From: Deltaproteobacteria bacterium
Lineage (GTDB): Bacteria > Myxococcota_A > Polyangia > GCA-2747355
Length of the DNA: 64,000 bases
Assembly: GCA_020633415.1 (NCBI GenBank)
Contig: JACKDQ010000005.1
Span: 248,001 to 312,000, forward strand
Reading direction: 5' to 3'
The translations under genes and the position numbers were made by a program. Under the pieces are notes generated by a model. It was not told where the DNA came from. It ran no database searches and worked only from the letters and a program-made list of their open reading frames with translations. Of the stretch, positions 9,134 through 17,658 are shown piece by piece; the first letter of the stretch is position 1; every line of letters starts with the position of its first letter.

Positions 9134-10594
9134 CTAGAACCTCCTCAGCAGGAGGCTGGTCGTCGGACCGATCAGTCGCAGCGCTAATCGCGGGTAGAAG
9201 CCGAAAATCAACAGCACACATACCAAGATCGCCCGCGGCAACGCGCCCCAGGCGCTGACTTCCTTGAGTTGATTCCACTCGGGGTTGGGAGGGCCGAAGA
9301 AGGCGCGCAGATAGACGCGCAGCATGAACAGTGCGCTGATCACCAGTCCTGCGATCGCAAACACGCCCAAGAGCGGATAGCCGCGCACAGCGCCAACGAA
9401 GACCAACAGTTCGGCCCAGAAACTGGCGAAGCCGGGCACACCCATGCCGCTGAGACCCGCGATGATAAAGAACGCCGAGGCGATCGGGATTTGCTTGGCG
9501 AGTCCACCAAAGCGTCCGATATCGCGGCAATGGGTTTGGTCATAAATGAAACCGACGGAGCTGAAGAACAGCGCCGTCATCGCGCCGTGGGCAAACATTT
9601 GAAACACCGCGCCGTTCAGGCCATCCGCCGACAGCACGTTCAAACCAAGCAGCACGATGCCCATGTGTGACACGCTGGAAAAGCCGATCACGAATTTGAA
9701 GTCGGTTTGTCGGAGCGCAACGAAGGCACCGTAGACGATGTTGACCGTTGCCAGGATCGCGAAGGTGTCGGCCCAGGCTTTGGCGCCCTCGGGCAGTAGG
9801 GTGATCGCGATCCGAAAGATGCCGAAGGCGCCGAGCTTCATCAGCACGCCGGCGTGTAGCATCGAGACTGCCGTCGGCGCAGCAACGTGGCCGGTTGGCG
9901 ACCAGCTGTGCAACGGAAACATGCCCGCCAAGATGCCGAAGCCAACGTAGATCATCGGATAGATCGCGACTTGAAACGATCTGTCGAAAGCGTGCTGGCC
10001 GAGCGCGACCAGATCAAAGGTTCGCAGACCGCTGCTCCAGTAGAGGGCCAATAGGCCGACGAAGAGCAACGCGGAGCCCGCCATCAAGAACAGCGTCAAC
10101 TTCATCGCCGCATATTCTTTGTTCGAGCTGCCCCAGACCGCGATCAGCGGGTACATCGGTAGCACTGCTAGCTCGTAGAAGAAGAAGAAAAAGAAGATGT
10201 CGAGTGAGACAAACACGCCGAAAACACCGATCACCAGCGTGACCATGAACGCGAAGTACTCTTTGACGCGCTCTTGGAGCGTCCACATTGAGAGCGTGCC
10301 GGTGAGAAAGACCAGCGCGTTGAGCAGCGTCATCAGCACCGCAGGACCGTCGACGCCCAAGTGGTAGCTAATGCCGAAATCGGCTAGCCAGGGGACTATC
10401 TGCTGGAGCTGATATTGCGGGCCGTCGACGTCATAGAGCCACCAAACTTCCGCGGCGAGCAGCACGGTGAGCAATGCTGAGACGGCGCTGACGACCTTGA
10501 TCGCTAGCTTGCTGGTCCGCGGCAGAATCACGATCAAACCGAGGGCAGCGGTTGGCATCAGCAGGAGTAAGCTCAAGACCGGAAGGTCGCCCAT
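9134..10594 (-). CDS. nuoM: NADH-quinone oxidoreductase subunit M
   Basis: A 486-residue proton-pumping subunit of the complex I membrane arm. It shows the family blocks 'YHLGVDGPAVLM', 'DIFFFFFFYELAVLPMY' (Glu of the channel in TM5), 'GMFPLHSWSPTGHVAAP' and 'TDFKFVIGFSSVSHMG'. Length and helix count (about 14) are normal. It begins 7 nt after the nuoL stop and ends two bases before nuoN. A run of seven phenylalanines in the TM5 region is unusual but fits a hydrophobic helix. Confidence 0.96.
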   Translation of the reverse strand: MGDLPVLSLLLLMPTAALGLIVILPRTSKLAIKVVSAVSALLTVLLAAEVWWLYDVDGPQYQLQQIVPWLADFGISYHLGVDGPAVLMTLLNALVFLTGTLSMWTLQERVKEYFAFMVTLVIGVFGVFVSLDIFFFFFFYELAVLPMYPLIAVWGSSNKEYAAMKLTLFLMAGSALLFVGLLALYWSSGLRTFDLVALGQHAFDRSFQVAIYPMIYVGFGILAGMFPLHSWSPTGHVAAPTAVSMLHAGVLMKLGAFGIFRIAITLLPEGAKAWADTFAILATVNIVYGAFVALRQTDFKFVIGFSSVSHMGIVLLGLNVLSADGLNGAVFQMFAHGAMTALFFSSVGFIYDQTHCRDIGRFGGLAKQIPIASAFFIIAGLSGMGVPGFASFWAELLVFVGAVRGYPLLGVFAIAGLVISALFMLRVYLRAFFGPPNPEWNQLKEVSAWGALPRAILVCVLLIFGFYPRLALRLIGPTTSLLLRRF

Positions 10595-10601
10595 CTCTTA
10601 T

Positions 10602-12455
10602 TTACCTGCCCAGGAAGTAGGCGAAGATCGCAAGAGCGATCACCGCGGAACCAACGTAGACCTGAAAGGCGCCGAGCTGAGTCTGTGCCGCGGCGCGACC
10701 GCTGACGACCGTTGCCCTACCGATCTTGTCGGCGGTGCCATCGACGATCTGATCTTCAAACAGGCGGGCCAATCCCGAGAGCGCTGCGACCAGCTTGCCG
10801 AAGGTCGCCCGATAGATTTCGTCGATATACCACTGGCGCAAAAATAACCGGTGTAGCGTGGGCATGCGCTCGACGAAAGAACGCTGCGTCGCTTGTTTTC
10901 TGCCGTACTCGAACCAGGCCAGCGCAACGGCGAGCGCCGCGGTGGCGATCGCGCTGCCGATCATCATCGCACTGGGATGCTGCTCGGGCGCATCGATCAA
11001 CGCGGCGATGCGTTTGGCGGCGAAACCAGCGGCGATACTCGCCAAGGTCAAGATCATCAGCGGCAGTCGCATCGACAGCGGTGCTTCGCGTGCGGGCTTT
11101 TGGGGGAGCTCCTCCAAACTCGCCAGGCCGCTGGCTGGATTGGGGCGCGTGACGAGAAAGACCATGCGCGCGGTGTAGTAGGCAGTCAGGAAGGATGCCA
11201 GGTAGAGCGCGATCAGCGGCGCCGGCGAGGAAAGCCCACCGACTGCCGCTAAGATGCCTTCTTTGGAAAAGAATCCAGCGAGCGGCGGAATCCCAGCCAG
11301 AGCGCCACCACCCACGATCAATCCAGCGGTCGTCCAGTGCATGTTTCGTCCCCCGGCACGTCCGATCACGACCATGTCGTTGCTGTGGTAGTGGTGGATG
11401 TAGGCACCGGCGCAGAGGAACAACAACGCCTTAAAAAAGGCGTGGGTGATCAGATGGAACAGACCCGCGTGAAGGCCTCCTGCGGCAAGCCCGGCGAGCA
11501 TGAACGCTAACTGCGAGATCGACGAGTAGGCCAGTACACGCTTGATATCGCGCTGGACCATTGCCACCGTCGCCGAGAGCAACGCGGTGAAGGCAGCGAT
11601 CGGCAGGGCAACTTGCACGAGGACGGTGCTGGCGACGAGTAGCGGGTGAAAACGCGCGAAGAGAAACACGCCTGCGGCGACCATCGTCGCCGAATGCAAT
11701 AGGGCGCTGACCGGCGTCGGCCCCTCCATCGCGTCGGGGAGCCAGGTGTGCAGGGGAAACTGTGCGCTCTTGCCGACGATTCCGGAAAAGAGCAACAGCG
11801 CGATCAGATCCAAGCGACCTTGCGGCAGGGCGGCGATCGTCGCGCTGCTGCAGAGCTCCAAGACCTCAAGGCTGCCCGCGCTTTGGAGCAGCAGGATCAG
11901 TCCGACGAACATTCCGACGTCACCGACGCGCGTCATGATGAACGCTTTGCGCGCGGCTGCAGCTGCCGCCGGCTTTTCATACCAAAAGCCGATCAGCAGG
12001 AACGATGCGAGTCCGACCAGCTCCCAGAAGACGAACATCTGCAGCAAATTGGCCGCGTAGACGAACGAAAGCATCGACCAGGCGAACAGCGAGAGCATGC
12101 CGAAATAGCGACTCTTGCCCGGATCGTCGGCCATGTAGCCGATCGAATAGATCGCGACCAGCAGGGCGATGCAGGCGACCATTGCGCCGACGATCAAATT
12201 CGTGCCGTCGAGAAGAAAGCCGAACATCAACGGCATGCCGCGGCTCTCCTCGCTGTCGAGCCATGGCATCAGCAGTTGGTGATCGGGAGGGCCGGCCGAT
12301 TGTAACAAGGCCAAGGCAGCGGCCGCCGCCGCTCCCAGACCGAGCAGTGCTGCCCCGATCGCAAGCGAAGGGCGCCGACGAAACACGACGAGCGCGAGGA
12401 AGCAGGAGACCAGCGGCCCAGTGGTGGCGGTCAGCGCTAGCAGCGTGGTGTTCAT
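10602..12455 (-). CDS. nuoL: NADH-quinone oxidoreductase subunit L
   Basis: A 617-residue distal proton-pumping subunit. Key blocks are 'YMADDPGKSRYFGML', 'FVFWELVGLASFLLIGFWY', 'QFPLHTWLPDAMEGPTPV' and 'RDIKRVLAYSSISQLAFML'. The C-terminal part should hold the long lateral helix that clamps the antiporter subunits together. The ATG overlaps the nuoK stop by 4 nt (ATGA), which implies translational coupling. Length is typical. Confidence 0.96.
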   Translation of the reverse strand: MNTTLLALTATTGPLVSCFLALVVFRRRPSLAIGAALLGLGAAAAAALALLQSAGPPDHQLLMPWLDSEESRGMPLMFGFLLDGTNLIVGAMVACIALLVAIYSIGYMADDPGKSRYFGMLSLFAWSMLSFVYAANLLQMFVFWELVGLASFLLIGFWYEKPAAAAAARKAFIMTRVGDVGMFVGLILLLQSAGSLEVLELCSSATIAALPQGRLDLIALLLFSGIVGKSAQFPLHTWLPDAMEGPTPVSALLHSATMVAAGVFLFARFHPLLVASTVLVQVALPIAAFTALLSATVAMVQRDIKRVLAYSSISQLAFMLAGLAAGGLHAGLFHLITHAFFKALLFLCAGAYIHHYHSNDMVVIGRAGGRNMHWTTAGLIVGGGALAGIPPLAGFFSKEGILAAVGGLSSPAPLIALYLASFLTAYYTARMVFLVTRPNPASGLASLEELPQKPAREAPLSMRLPLMILTLASIAAGFAAKRIAALIDAPEQHPSAMMIGSAIATAALAVALAWFEYGRKQATQRSFVERMPTLHRLFLRQWYIDEIYRATFGKLVAALSGLARLFEDQIVDGTADKIGRATVVSGRAAAQTQLGAFQVYVGSAVIALAIFAYFLGR

Positions 12456-12757
12456 CCCTTAAGCTGCTCCAAGTCGGTAACGTCGATCGAACGTCGTTGC
12501 CGATAGATTGCCAGGACGATCGAGAGGGCGATCGCCGCTTCCGCGGCGGCAAGCCCGATGATGAACAGCACGATGATCTGTGCCGTCGTCGGATCGGAGA
12601 CGACGAATCGACCGAAGGCCATGAAGTTAAGGCTTGCGGCGTTAAGCATCAGCTCGACGCCGATCAAGATGCCGATCAGATGACGCCGGCCGATTACCGC
12701 GTAAAGGCCGAGCGCGAATAACACCAAGCTGGTCGCGAGGAATGCTTGAAGGCCCAT
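12452..12757 (-). CDS. nuoK: NADH-quinone oxidoreductase subunit K
   Basis: A 101-residue subunit with three membrane helices. The conserved Glu35 in 'GVELMLNAASLNF' and the Glu in the third helix segment 'AAAEAAIALS' are the charged residues of the E-channel. It overlaps nuoL by 4 nt and follows nuoJ with no gap. Confidence 0.96.
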   Translation of the reverse strand: MGLQAFLATSLVLFALGLYAVIGRRHLIGILIGVELMLNAASLNFMAFGRFVVSDPTTAQIIVLFIIGLAAAEAAIALSIVLAIYRQRRSIDVTDLEQLKG

Positions 12758-13309
12758 CTAGTGCTTCCGCTCCTTGGCCACGACGATCGCACCGATGATC
12801 GCCAGCAGCAGCACAACAGAAAGTGCCTCGAAGGCAACGTTGAACTCGGTAAGCAGCTGCTTGCCGATACTGCGCAAAACCGTCGCCTCGTCGGGGCGAA
12901 CGCCGGTGGAACCGACAAAACGGCTGCTCAAAACGACGAGCGCCAAAGTGAACGTTAGGCCCAACGCGGGGATCGCGGCGAGCAGGCGTCGGCCGACCAG
13001 CAGCTCGCGTCGGCCGAGGGTGTGAGCCATCATCACCGCGAAGACCATCGCCACGCTGATGCCGCCGACGTAGATCAGTACCTGCATTGCGGCGAGAAAA
13101 GCGCTGTCCAGGTAGAGGAACAGACCAGCAATGCCCGCCAGCGCGATGCCGAGACCGAAGACAGCGTGCAAGATGTTGCGCAGCAACACCGAGAGCAGCG
13201 CACCGCCGATCGTCAGGCCGACAAAAATAAACGCCGTGGGATGTACCTCAGCTGGATTCACCGGAGTTCGATCCTCGACTTGCGGCCAATGGTGGTCGTT
13301 GTACGCCAA
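12758..13309 (-). CDS. nuoJ: NADH-quinone oxidoreductase subunit J
   Basis: A 183-residue membrane subunit with about five helices. The conserved third-helix block 'AAMQVLIYVGGISVAMVF', which contains the pi-bulge region of complex I, is present. The best start seen is TTG at 13309; it has no clear ribosome binding site and gives an N-terminal extension of about 25 polar residues before the first helix, so the true start could lie slightly downstream. A 39-nt gap separates it from nuoI, the largest gap within the operon. Confidence 0.92.
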   Translation of the reverse strand: MAYNDHHWPQVEDRTPVNPAEVHPTAFIFVGLTIGGALLSVLLRNILHAVFGLGIALAGIAGLFLYLDSAFLAAMQVLIYVGGISVAMVFAVMMAHTLGRRELLVGRRLLAAIPALGLTFTLALVVLSSRFVGSTGVRPDEATVLRSIGKQLLTEFNVAFEALSVVLLLAIIGAIVVAKERKH

Positions 13310-13348
13310 ATCTGCCGCGATGAGAAGGGCGTGAGCTGGCGGATTACG

Positions 13349-13942
13349 CTAATCATTTTCGAGCTCTTTGCTGGCATTGGCAGCAGCTGGCGCGGTGTCC
13401 TTGTTGGCCCGCGCTGCGGCCGCCGCTTGCTTCGCTGCTTCCTTCGCTGCGGCTTCCTGTCGGGCCTTTTCGAGGTAGGCCACTTCAGCGTCGCGAAACT
13501 CCGTCAACAGGTCGTAGACGAAGGCGTCGCGGCGATAGGCGACCTGGTCGTAGACCCGCGAGTATTTCAGCGTATTGGTGGGGCAGACATCGATGCATAG
13601 ACCGCAAACGCTACAGAGCGCGTAGTCGACGTGAAACTCGGTCGCACGCTTTCGCTTAAGCCCCTCAGGTTTGTCCCCCTCGATCGCAATGCAGAACGAC
13701 GGGCAGATCTGGACACACTGCATGCAGGCCACGCAGTCGTGCGTCTGGGTCTCTTCGAAGCGCACCAAGGCGATCGCGCTGCGGAAGTTCTTGGACAGCG
13801 CGGGTTTGGACTTCGGGTACTGCTCGGTGACTGGCCGGCGAAAGAGGTTGCGCAGCGTGATCAGCATGCCCGCCAGCAAACTGAACAGGCCGCCAAGAAC
13901 CGTGACCAGGTAATTGGTTTTTGCTCGAGTCGTCGCGGTCAT
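13349..13942 (-). CDS. nuoI: NADH-quinone oxidoreductase subunit I, with Ala-rich tail
   Basis: A 197-residue peripheral iron-sulfur subunit that carries clusters N6a and N6b to the quinone site. Two four-Cys motifs are intact: Cys70/73/76/80 and Cys110/113/116/120. ATG at 13942 overlaps the nuoH stop (ATGA) and is preferred to in-frame starts inside nuoH. After about residue 150 there is an Ala/Lys-rich helical tail of some 45 residues ending in KELEND, not part of the usual NuoI core. In a complex lacking the NADH module this subunit is expected to lie near the electron entry point. Confidence 0.95.
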   Translation of the reverse strand: MTATTRAKTNYLVTVLGGLFSLLAGMLITLRNLFRRPVTEQYPKSKPALSKNFRSAIALVRFEETQTHDCVACMQCVQICPSFCIAIEGDKPEGLKRKRATEFHVDYALCSVCGLCIDVCPTNTLKYSRVYDQVAYRRDAFVYDLLTEFRDAEVAYLEKARQEAAAKEAAKQAAAAARANKDTAPAAANASKELEND

Positions 13943-14913
13943 CGGCGAAACACCTTGAGGACGACGGCCGTTCCCATCAGGTTGGCCAGCGATAGCGGGA
14001 CCAACACCGTCCAGGCGAAGCTCATCAACTGGTCGAAACGCAGTCGCGGGAAGGTCCAGCGGAACCACATCATCAGCGAGATCAGTCCATAGACCTTGAT
14101 GAAGAACCAAACGTAGCCCGGCAGCCAGGGGCCATGGTAGCCACCGAGAAAGAGCGTGGTGGCGACCATCGAAACGATCGCCATGTTCGAGTATTCGGCC
14201 AAGAAGAAGACTGCGAAGCGCATGCCGGAATATTCGCTGTGGAAACCGGCCACCAACTCGCTCTCGGCCTCCGGGATATCAAACGGCGCGCGATTGGTCT
14301 CGGCAACGGCGCCGATCAGGTAGATCGCTGCGCCGAGCGGCTGGAACAGCAAATATGGCAGGGTGCTCTGCGCCTCGACGATGGCACTGAGCTTCATCGA
14401 TCGAGCGAGCAATGTGACCGACAGCGCACTCAGGATCAGCGGGATCTCGTAAGCGATGTTTTGTGCGACCGCGCGCATCGCCCCGAGCAAGGCATACTTG
14501 TTGTTCGAGCCCCAACCGGCCATGAAGATGCCGATGAAGCCGATGCCAGCGAAGGCGAATACGAGCACCAAGCCGACGTTTAGATCGACAAACATCAGCT
14601 GACGATCGATCGGGAATAGCGAGACGCCGACGACGACCGGCATAAATACGATCACCGGTGCCAAGTGGTAAAGTGGCTTATCGGCGTTTCGCGGTGTGAT
14701 CAACTGCTTGCCGAGCAACTTGACGGCGTCGGCGAGCGTCTGCAGCGTGCCGGCAAAGCCGACTTCCGTTGGGCCCAGCCGGCGCTGGAAGCGGGCCGAC
14801 AATTTGCGCTCAAGCCAAACCAAAAATAGCGCATTGACCGTGAGGAACCCCATGATCACCGCACCGGAGGCGAGCGTTACCAGCCAGATGTTGCCAAACA
14901 GTTGGTTAAACAT
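13939..14913 (-). CDS. nuoH: NADH-quinone oxidoreductase subunit H
   Basis: A 324-residue membrane subunit that forms the quinone chamber at the junction of the two arms. Diagnostic blocks are 'LVWLERKLSARFQRRLGP', 'AVAETNRAPFDIPEAESE' and 'YSGMRFAVFFLAEYSNM'. About eight helices are predicted. The ATG overlaps the nuoD stop as TGATG, and the 3' end overlaps nuoI by 4 nt. Confidence 0.97.
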   Translation of the reverse strand: MFNQLFGNIWLVTLASGAVIMGFLTVNALFLVWLERKLSARFQRRLGPTEVGFAGTLQTLADAVKLLGKQLITPRNADKPLYHLAPVIVFMPVVVGVSLFPIDRQLMFVDLNVGLVLVFAFAGIGFIGIFMAGWGSNNKYALLGAMRAVAQNIAYEIPLILSALSVTLLARSMKLSAIVEAQSTLPYLLFQPLGAAIYLIGAVAETNRAPFDIPEAESELVAGFHSEYSGMRFAVFFLAEYSNMAIVSMVATTLFLGGYHGPWLPGYVWFFIKVYGLISLMMWFRWTFPRLRFDQLMSFAWTVLVPLSLANLMGTAVVLKVFRR

Positions 14914-16046
14914 CAGCGATCGATCTCCGGGATGACGACGTCGATGCTGCCGACGATTGCGATGGTGTCGGCGATCGTCGTCTGTGGCAGCACCGCAGGC
15001 ATCGCCGCAAGGTTGGAAAACGAAGGCGTGCGCAGCTTGATCCTGAAGGGGATTTCGCTGCCATCGCTGACGATGTAAATGCCAAATTGGCCGCGCGCTG
15101 ACTCGACGGCGAAGTACAGCTCGCCTGCTGCGGGCTTGAAGCGCTTTTTCGGTTTGTCGGGCATGATCGGTCCGTCGGGGATCTGCGCTACAGCTTGCTC
15201 GATGATCCGCAACGACTGCTCGATCTCGGCGACGCGCACCTTGTAGCGCGCCAGAGCATCGCCGGACTGTTCCGTTGGGATGTCGAACTCGAAGCGATCG
15301 TAGATCCCATAGGGCTCGGCGCGACGCACGTCGAATGCGATGCCCGCTGCGCGCAGGCAGGGCCCGGTGACGCCGTAGGCCAGCGCGACGTGCTGATCGA
15401 TCACGCCGACGCCCTCGCAGCGACCGCGAAAGATCACGTTACCGGTGACCAGCGCGTGGTATTCGGGCAAGCGCTCGCGCAGCCGTTTGACGAAGGCGCG
15501 CGTCTGGTCGAGAAACGTTGTGTCGACGTCTTCGGTGAGCCCGCCAAAACGGCCATAGCAATAGGTGAGCCGAGAACCGGTGACGCGGTCGAGAATCTCG
15601 AGGATCTGCTCGCGATCGTCAAACGCGTAGAGAAAGGGCGTGATGCCACCGATATCGAGCAAGAAGGTGCCGAACCAGAGCAAGTGGCTCGAAATCCGAT
15701 TGAGCTCGCTGCAGATCACGCGGATGTATTCAGCGCGCTCGGGTACCTCGATCTCGAGCATTTTCTCGACAGCTTGACAGTAAGCCAAGTTGTAGATCAT
15801 CCCACTGAGGTAATCGACGCGCGAGGTGTTGGGCAGAAACATCAGGTAGTTGCGATGCTCTGCCATCTTCTCATGGGCGCGATGGGCATAGCCGATCACT
15901 GGGTCGACATCGAGGATTCGCTCGCCGTCGAGATGCAGCACCAAACGCAGCACGCCGTGCATGCTCGGGTGCTGCGGACCCATGTTGAGGTGGTAGGTCT
16001 CGGGAAGCGGCGCGTCGCCGAGCTTGCTGTGTTGGCGTTCAGACAC
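14913..16046 (-). CDS. nuoD: NADH-quinone oxidoreductase subunit D
   Basis: A 377-residue peripheral subunit that forms the quinone-binding site with NuoB. The N-terminal 'NMGPQHPSMHGVLR' carries the quinone-site His, followed by 'GYAHRAHEKMAEHRNY'. It ends in the family's 'IVGSIDVVIPEIDR'. GTG at 16046 is preferred because it gives the standard N-terminus and overlaps the nuoC stop by 8 nt; further upstream is nuoC shadow. NuoC and NuoD are separate genes here, not fused as in E. coli. Confidence 0.95.
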   Translation of the reverse strand: MSERQHSKLGDAPLPETYHLNMGPQHPSMHGVLRLVLHLDGERILDVDPVIGYAHRAHEKMAEHRNYLMFLPNTSRVDYLSGMIYNLAYCQAVEKMLEIEVPERAEYIRVICSELNRISSHLLWFGTFLLDIGGITPFLYAFDDREQILEILDRVTGSRLTYCYGRFGGLTEDVDTTFLDQTRAFVKRLRERLPEYHALVTGNVIFRGRCEGVGVIDQHVALAYGVTGPCLRAAGIAFDVRRAEPYGIYDRFEFDIPTEQSGDALARYKVRVAEIEQSLRIIEQAVAQIPDGPIMPDKPKKRFKPAAGELYFAVESARGQFGIYIVSDGSEIPFRIKLRTPSFSNLAAMPAVLPQTTIADTIAIVGSIDVVIPEIDR

Positions 16047-16605
16047 CGCGCCCGCCTTCGCCCTGGTCGGCATCCTCGACCCTGCCGAAGTCGCGCAGCA
16101 GCGCGTGAAAGTCGGCATCCTCGGGGAGCAGTAGGCGCTTCAGATTAGGGTGCTCGGAGAACTGCACGCCAAACATGTCGAAGATCTCGCGCTCGAACCA
16201 GTCGGCCGCTGGATAGACGCTGCTGATACTCGGTGCGCATTGCGGCAGCGCGGGCGGATCGGTCGCGGGGGTCGCGTTCGACTTGACGTTGGGGGATGGC
16301 TCAAACGGTTTGACCTCTGCGAGGTCGACGAAAAGTCGGTGCCGTTCGGCGGGACCGAGTCGGTTGAAGGTATATACCAAACGCATCCGGCGGGCCGTTT
16401 CGCGCAGGTCGAGGCAGGTAACCATTTCGAGAAAAAAGCCTGCCTCGCGGTAGACGGTCGCGGCGGCGCGAATGGCTTCGGCCGGGCAGAGCAACTCGTG
16501 GTGCATGCCGCTCTTTGCGTAGCCGACACCCTGTTCATCCTGCTGCACGAGCTTCGCGGCGAGCAGTGTTTCTAGCACGGCAGAGATCTTTGCATCGCCG
16601 CTCAT
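16039..16605 (-). CDS. nuoC: NADH-quinone oxidoreductase subunit C
   Basis: A 188-residue peripheral subunit. The signature 'DWFEREIFDMFGVQFSEHP' followed by 'LKRLLLPED' is intact. ATG at 16605 overlaps the nuoB stop as ATGA and is favoured over upstream frames that are nuoB shadow. A short polar insertion of about 20 residues (residues 96-115) before the signature is not in the shortest homologues. Confidence 0.94.
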   Translation of the reverse strand: MSGDAKISAVLETLLAAKLVQQDEQGVGYAKSGMHHELLCPAEAIRAAATVYREAGFFLEMVTCLDLRETARRMRLVYTFNRLGPAERHRLFVDLAEVKPFEPSPNVKSNATPATDPPALPQCAPSISSVYPAADWFEREIFDMFGVQFSEHPNLKRLLLPEDADFHALLRDFGRVEDADQGEGGRGV

Positions 16606-17141
16606 GCGTCTTGCTGCTCCTCGAAACGGTGACCCGCTTTGATCTTGTCGCGCAGCTTGAGGATGCCGGCGATCAGCGCTTCGGGGCGCGGCGGGCAACC
16701 GGGGATGTAGACATCGACCGGAACCAGCTGATCGGCGCCTTCATAGATCGCATATTGGTTGGGGTATTTGAACGGACCGCCATCGATCGTGCAGCCGCCC
16801 ATCGCGATCGCCCATTTGGGGGCAGGCATTTGGTCCCACAGTGCGCGAATCACCGGGCCCATCTTCTTTGAGATCGTGCCGGCAAAAATCATCACGTCGG
16901 CCTGGCGGGCGCTCGGGCGAAATACCCCAGCGCCAAAACGGTCCAAGTCAAAGCGCGATGCGCCGGCAGCCATCATCTCGATCGCGCAGCAGGCGAGGCC
17001 AAAGGTTAACGGCCAGAGCGAGTTGGCGCGTGCCCGATTGATCAGGTCGTCGAGCAGATGGAAGCTGATCAACGGCTCGGCTTCCTTCATCAACCGTGCC
17101 TCTTCGGCCTCGCTGAGCGGCGGGGTTGTTCTCACAGCCAT
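16602..17141 (-). CDS. nuoB: NADH-quinone oxidoreductase subunit B
   Basis: A 179-residue subunit that binds cluster N2, the last cluster before quinone. The four ligands are visible as the Cys51-Cys52 pair, Cys117 in 'GGCT' and Cys149 in 'PGCPPRPEAL'. ATG at 17141 overlaps the nuoA 3' end by 10 nt. The N-terminal 35 residues are acidic and may form an extension before the core. Confidence 0.96.
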   Translation of the reverse strand: MAVRTTPPLSEAEEARLMKEAEPLISFHLLDDLINRARANSLWPLTFGLACCAIEMMAAGASRFDLDRFGAGVFRPSARQADVMIFAGTISKKMGPVIRALWDQMPAPKWAIAMGGCTIDGGPFKYPNQYAIYEGADQLVPVDVYIPGCPPRPEALIAGILKLRDKIKAGHRFEEQQDA

Positions 17142-17500
17142 TTGAAGACTCCCTTGCGCCAGGCGAAGACGATCGCCAGAGAAAGGATGCCGAGGAAGAT
17201 GCCGATTTCGACCACGTCTCGCAGGCCGAAGGCCGGATCGTTGAAGACCAGCGCGATCGGGAACAGATAGAGGATGTCGACCTCGAAAGCGACGAAGATC
17301 AGCGCGAAGAGATAAAAGCCGACGCTAAAGCGCATCCATGAATGACTGATCGTATCGACGCCACATTCGTACGTCTCGAATGTCTTCAGACCGCTTGGGT
17401 GCGGGCTGATCAGCATCGGCAGCAGCAAGGGTAGTGCCGCTGCGGCGAGGCCAAAGAGGATCAATGCGCCGACCACTGCGTATTGATCGTACGTTTCCAA
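17132..17500 (-). CDS. nuoA: NADH-quinone oxidoreductase subunit A, first gene of the nuo operon
   Basis: A 122-residue, three-helix membrane subunit. The loop block 'YECGVDTISHSWMRFSVGFY' contains the conserved Cys of the quinone-site loop. It starts at TTG 17500, with GAGAGG about 9 nt upstream. The next gene upstream is divergent, so the operon promoter lies within 17501-17645. A minus-strand TCGACA-N16-TACAAA pairing in that stretch is a possible promoter but is not strong. Confidence 0.94.
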   Translation of the reverse strand: METYDQYAVVGALILFGLAAAALPLLLPMLISPHPSGLKTFETYECGVDTISHSWMRFSVGFYLFALIFVAFEVDILYLFPIALVFNDPAFGLRDVVEIGIFLGILSLAIVFAWRKGVFKWL

Positions 17501-17627
17501 AGGAGATGTCCTCTCTGCTAGCGCGCCGAGTCAGCTGTCGTTTGTAGCCCGGCGCTGCGCGATGTCGATCAGCCCGAAACCCTTGCACAATAGGCCGCGG
17601 GCGTAAAGAGCCGTCGCGGTGACTTTC

Positions 17628-17650
17628 GCTCGGCGGCCGAGCATTATACT
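17628..17650 (+). promoter_or_regulatory. -10 box and dyad upstream of the PEGA gene
   Basis: TATACT (17645-17650) lies 8 nt before the ATG at 17659, with no ribosome binding site between. Immediately upstream a perfect dyad, GCTCGG-CGG-CCGAGC (17628-17642), occupies the usual spacer position and could be an operator. No good -35 hexamer is seen, which would suit an activated or repressed promoter. Confidence 0.4.
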
Positions 17651-17658
17651 CTGCCAAG

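Noticed and set aside
15195..16148. 317-codon plus-strand frame opposite nuoD/nuoC
   Set aside because: nuoC and nuoD are certain on the other strand; the frame is a shadow.
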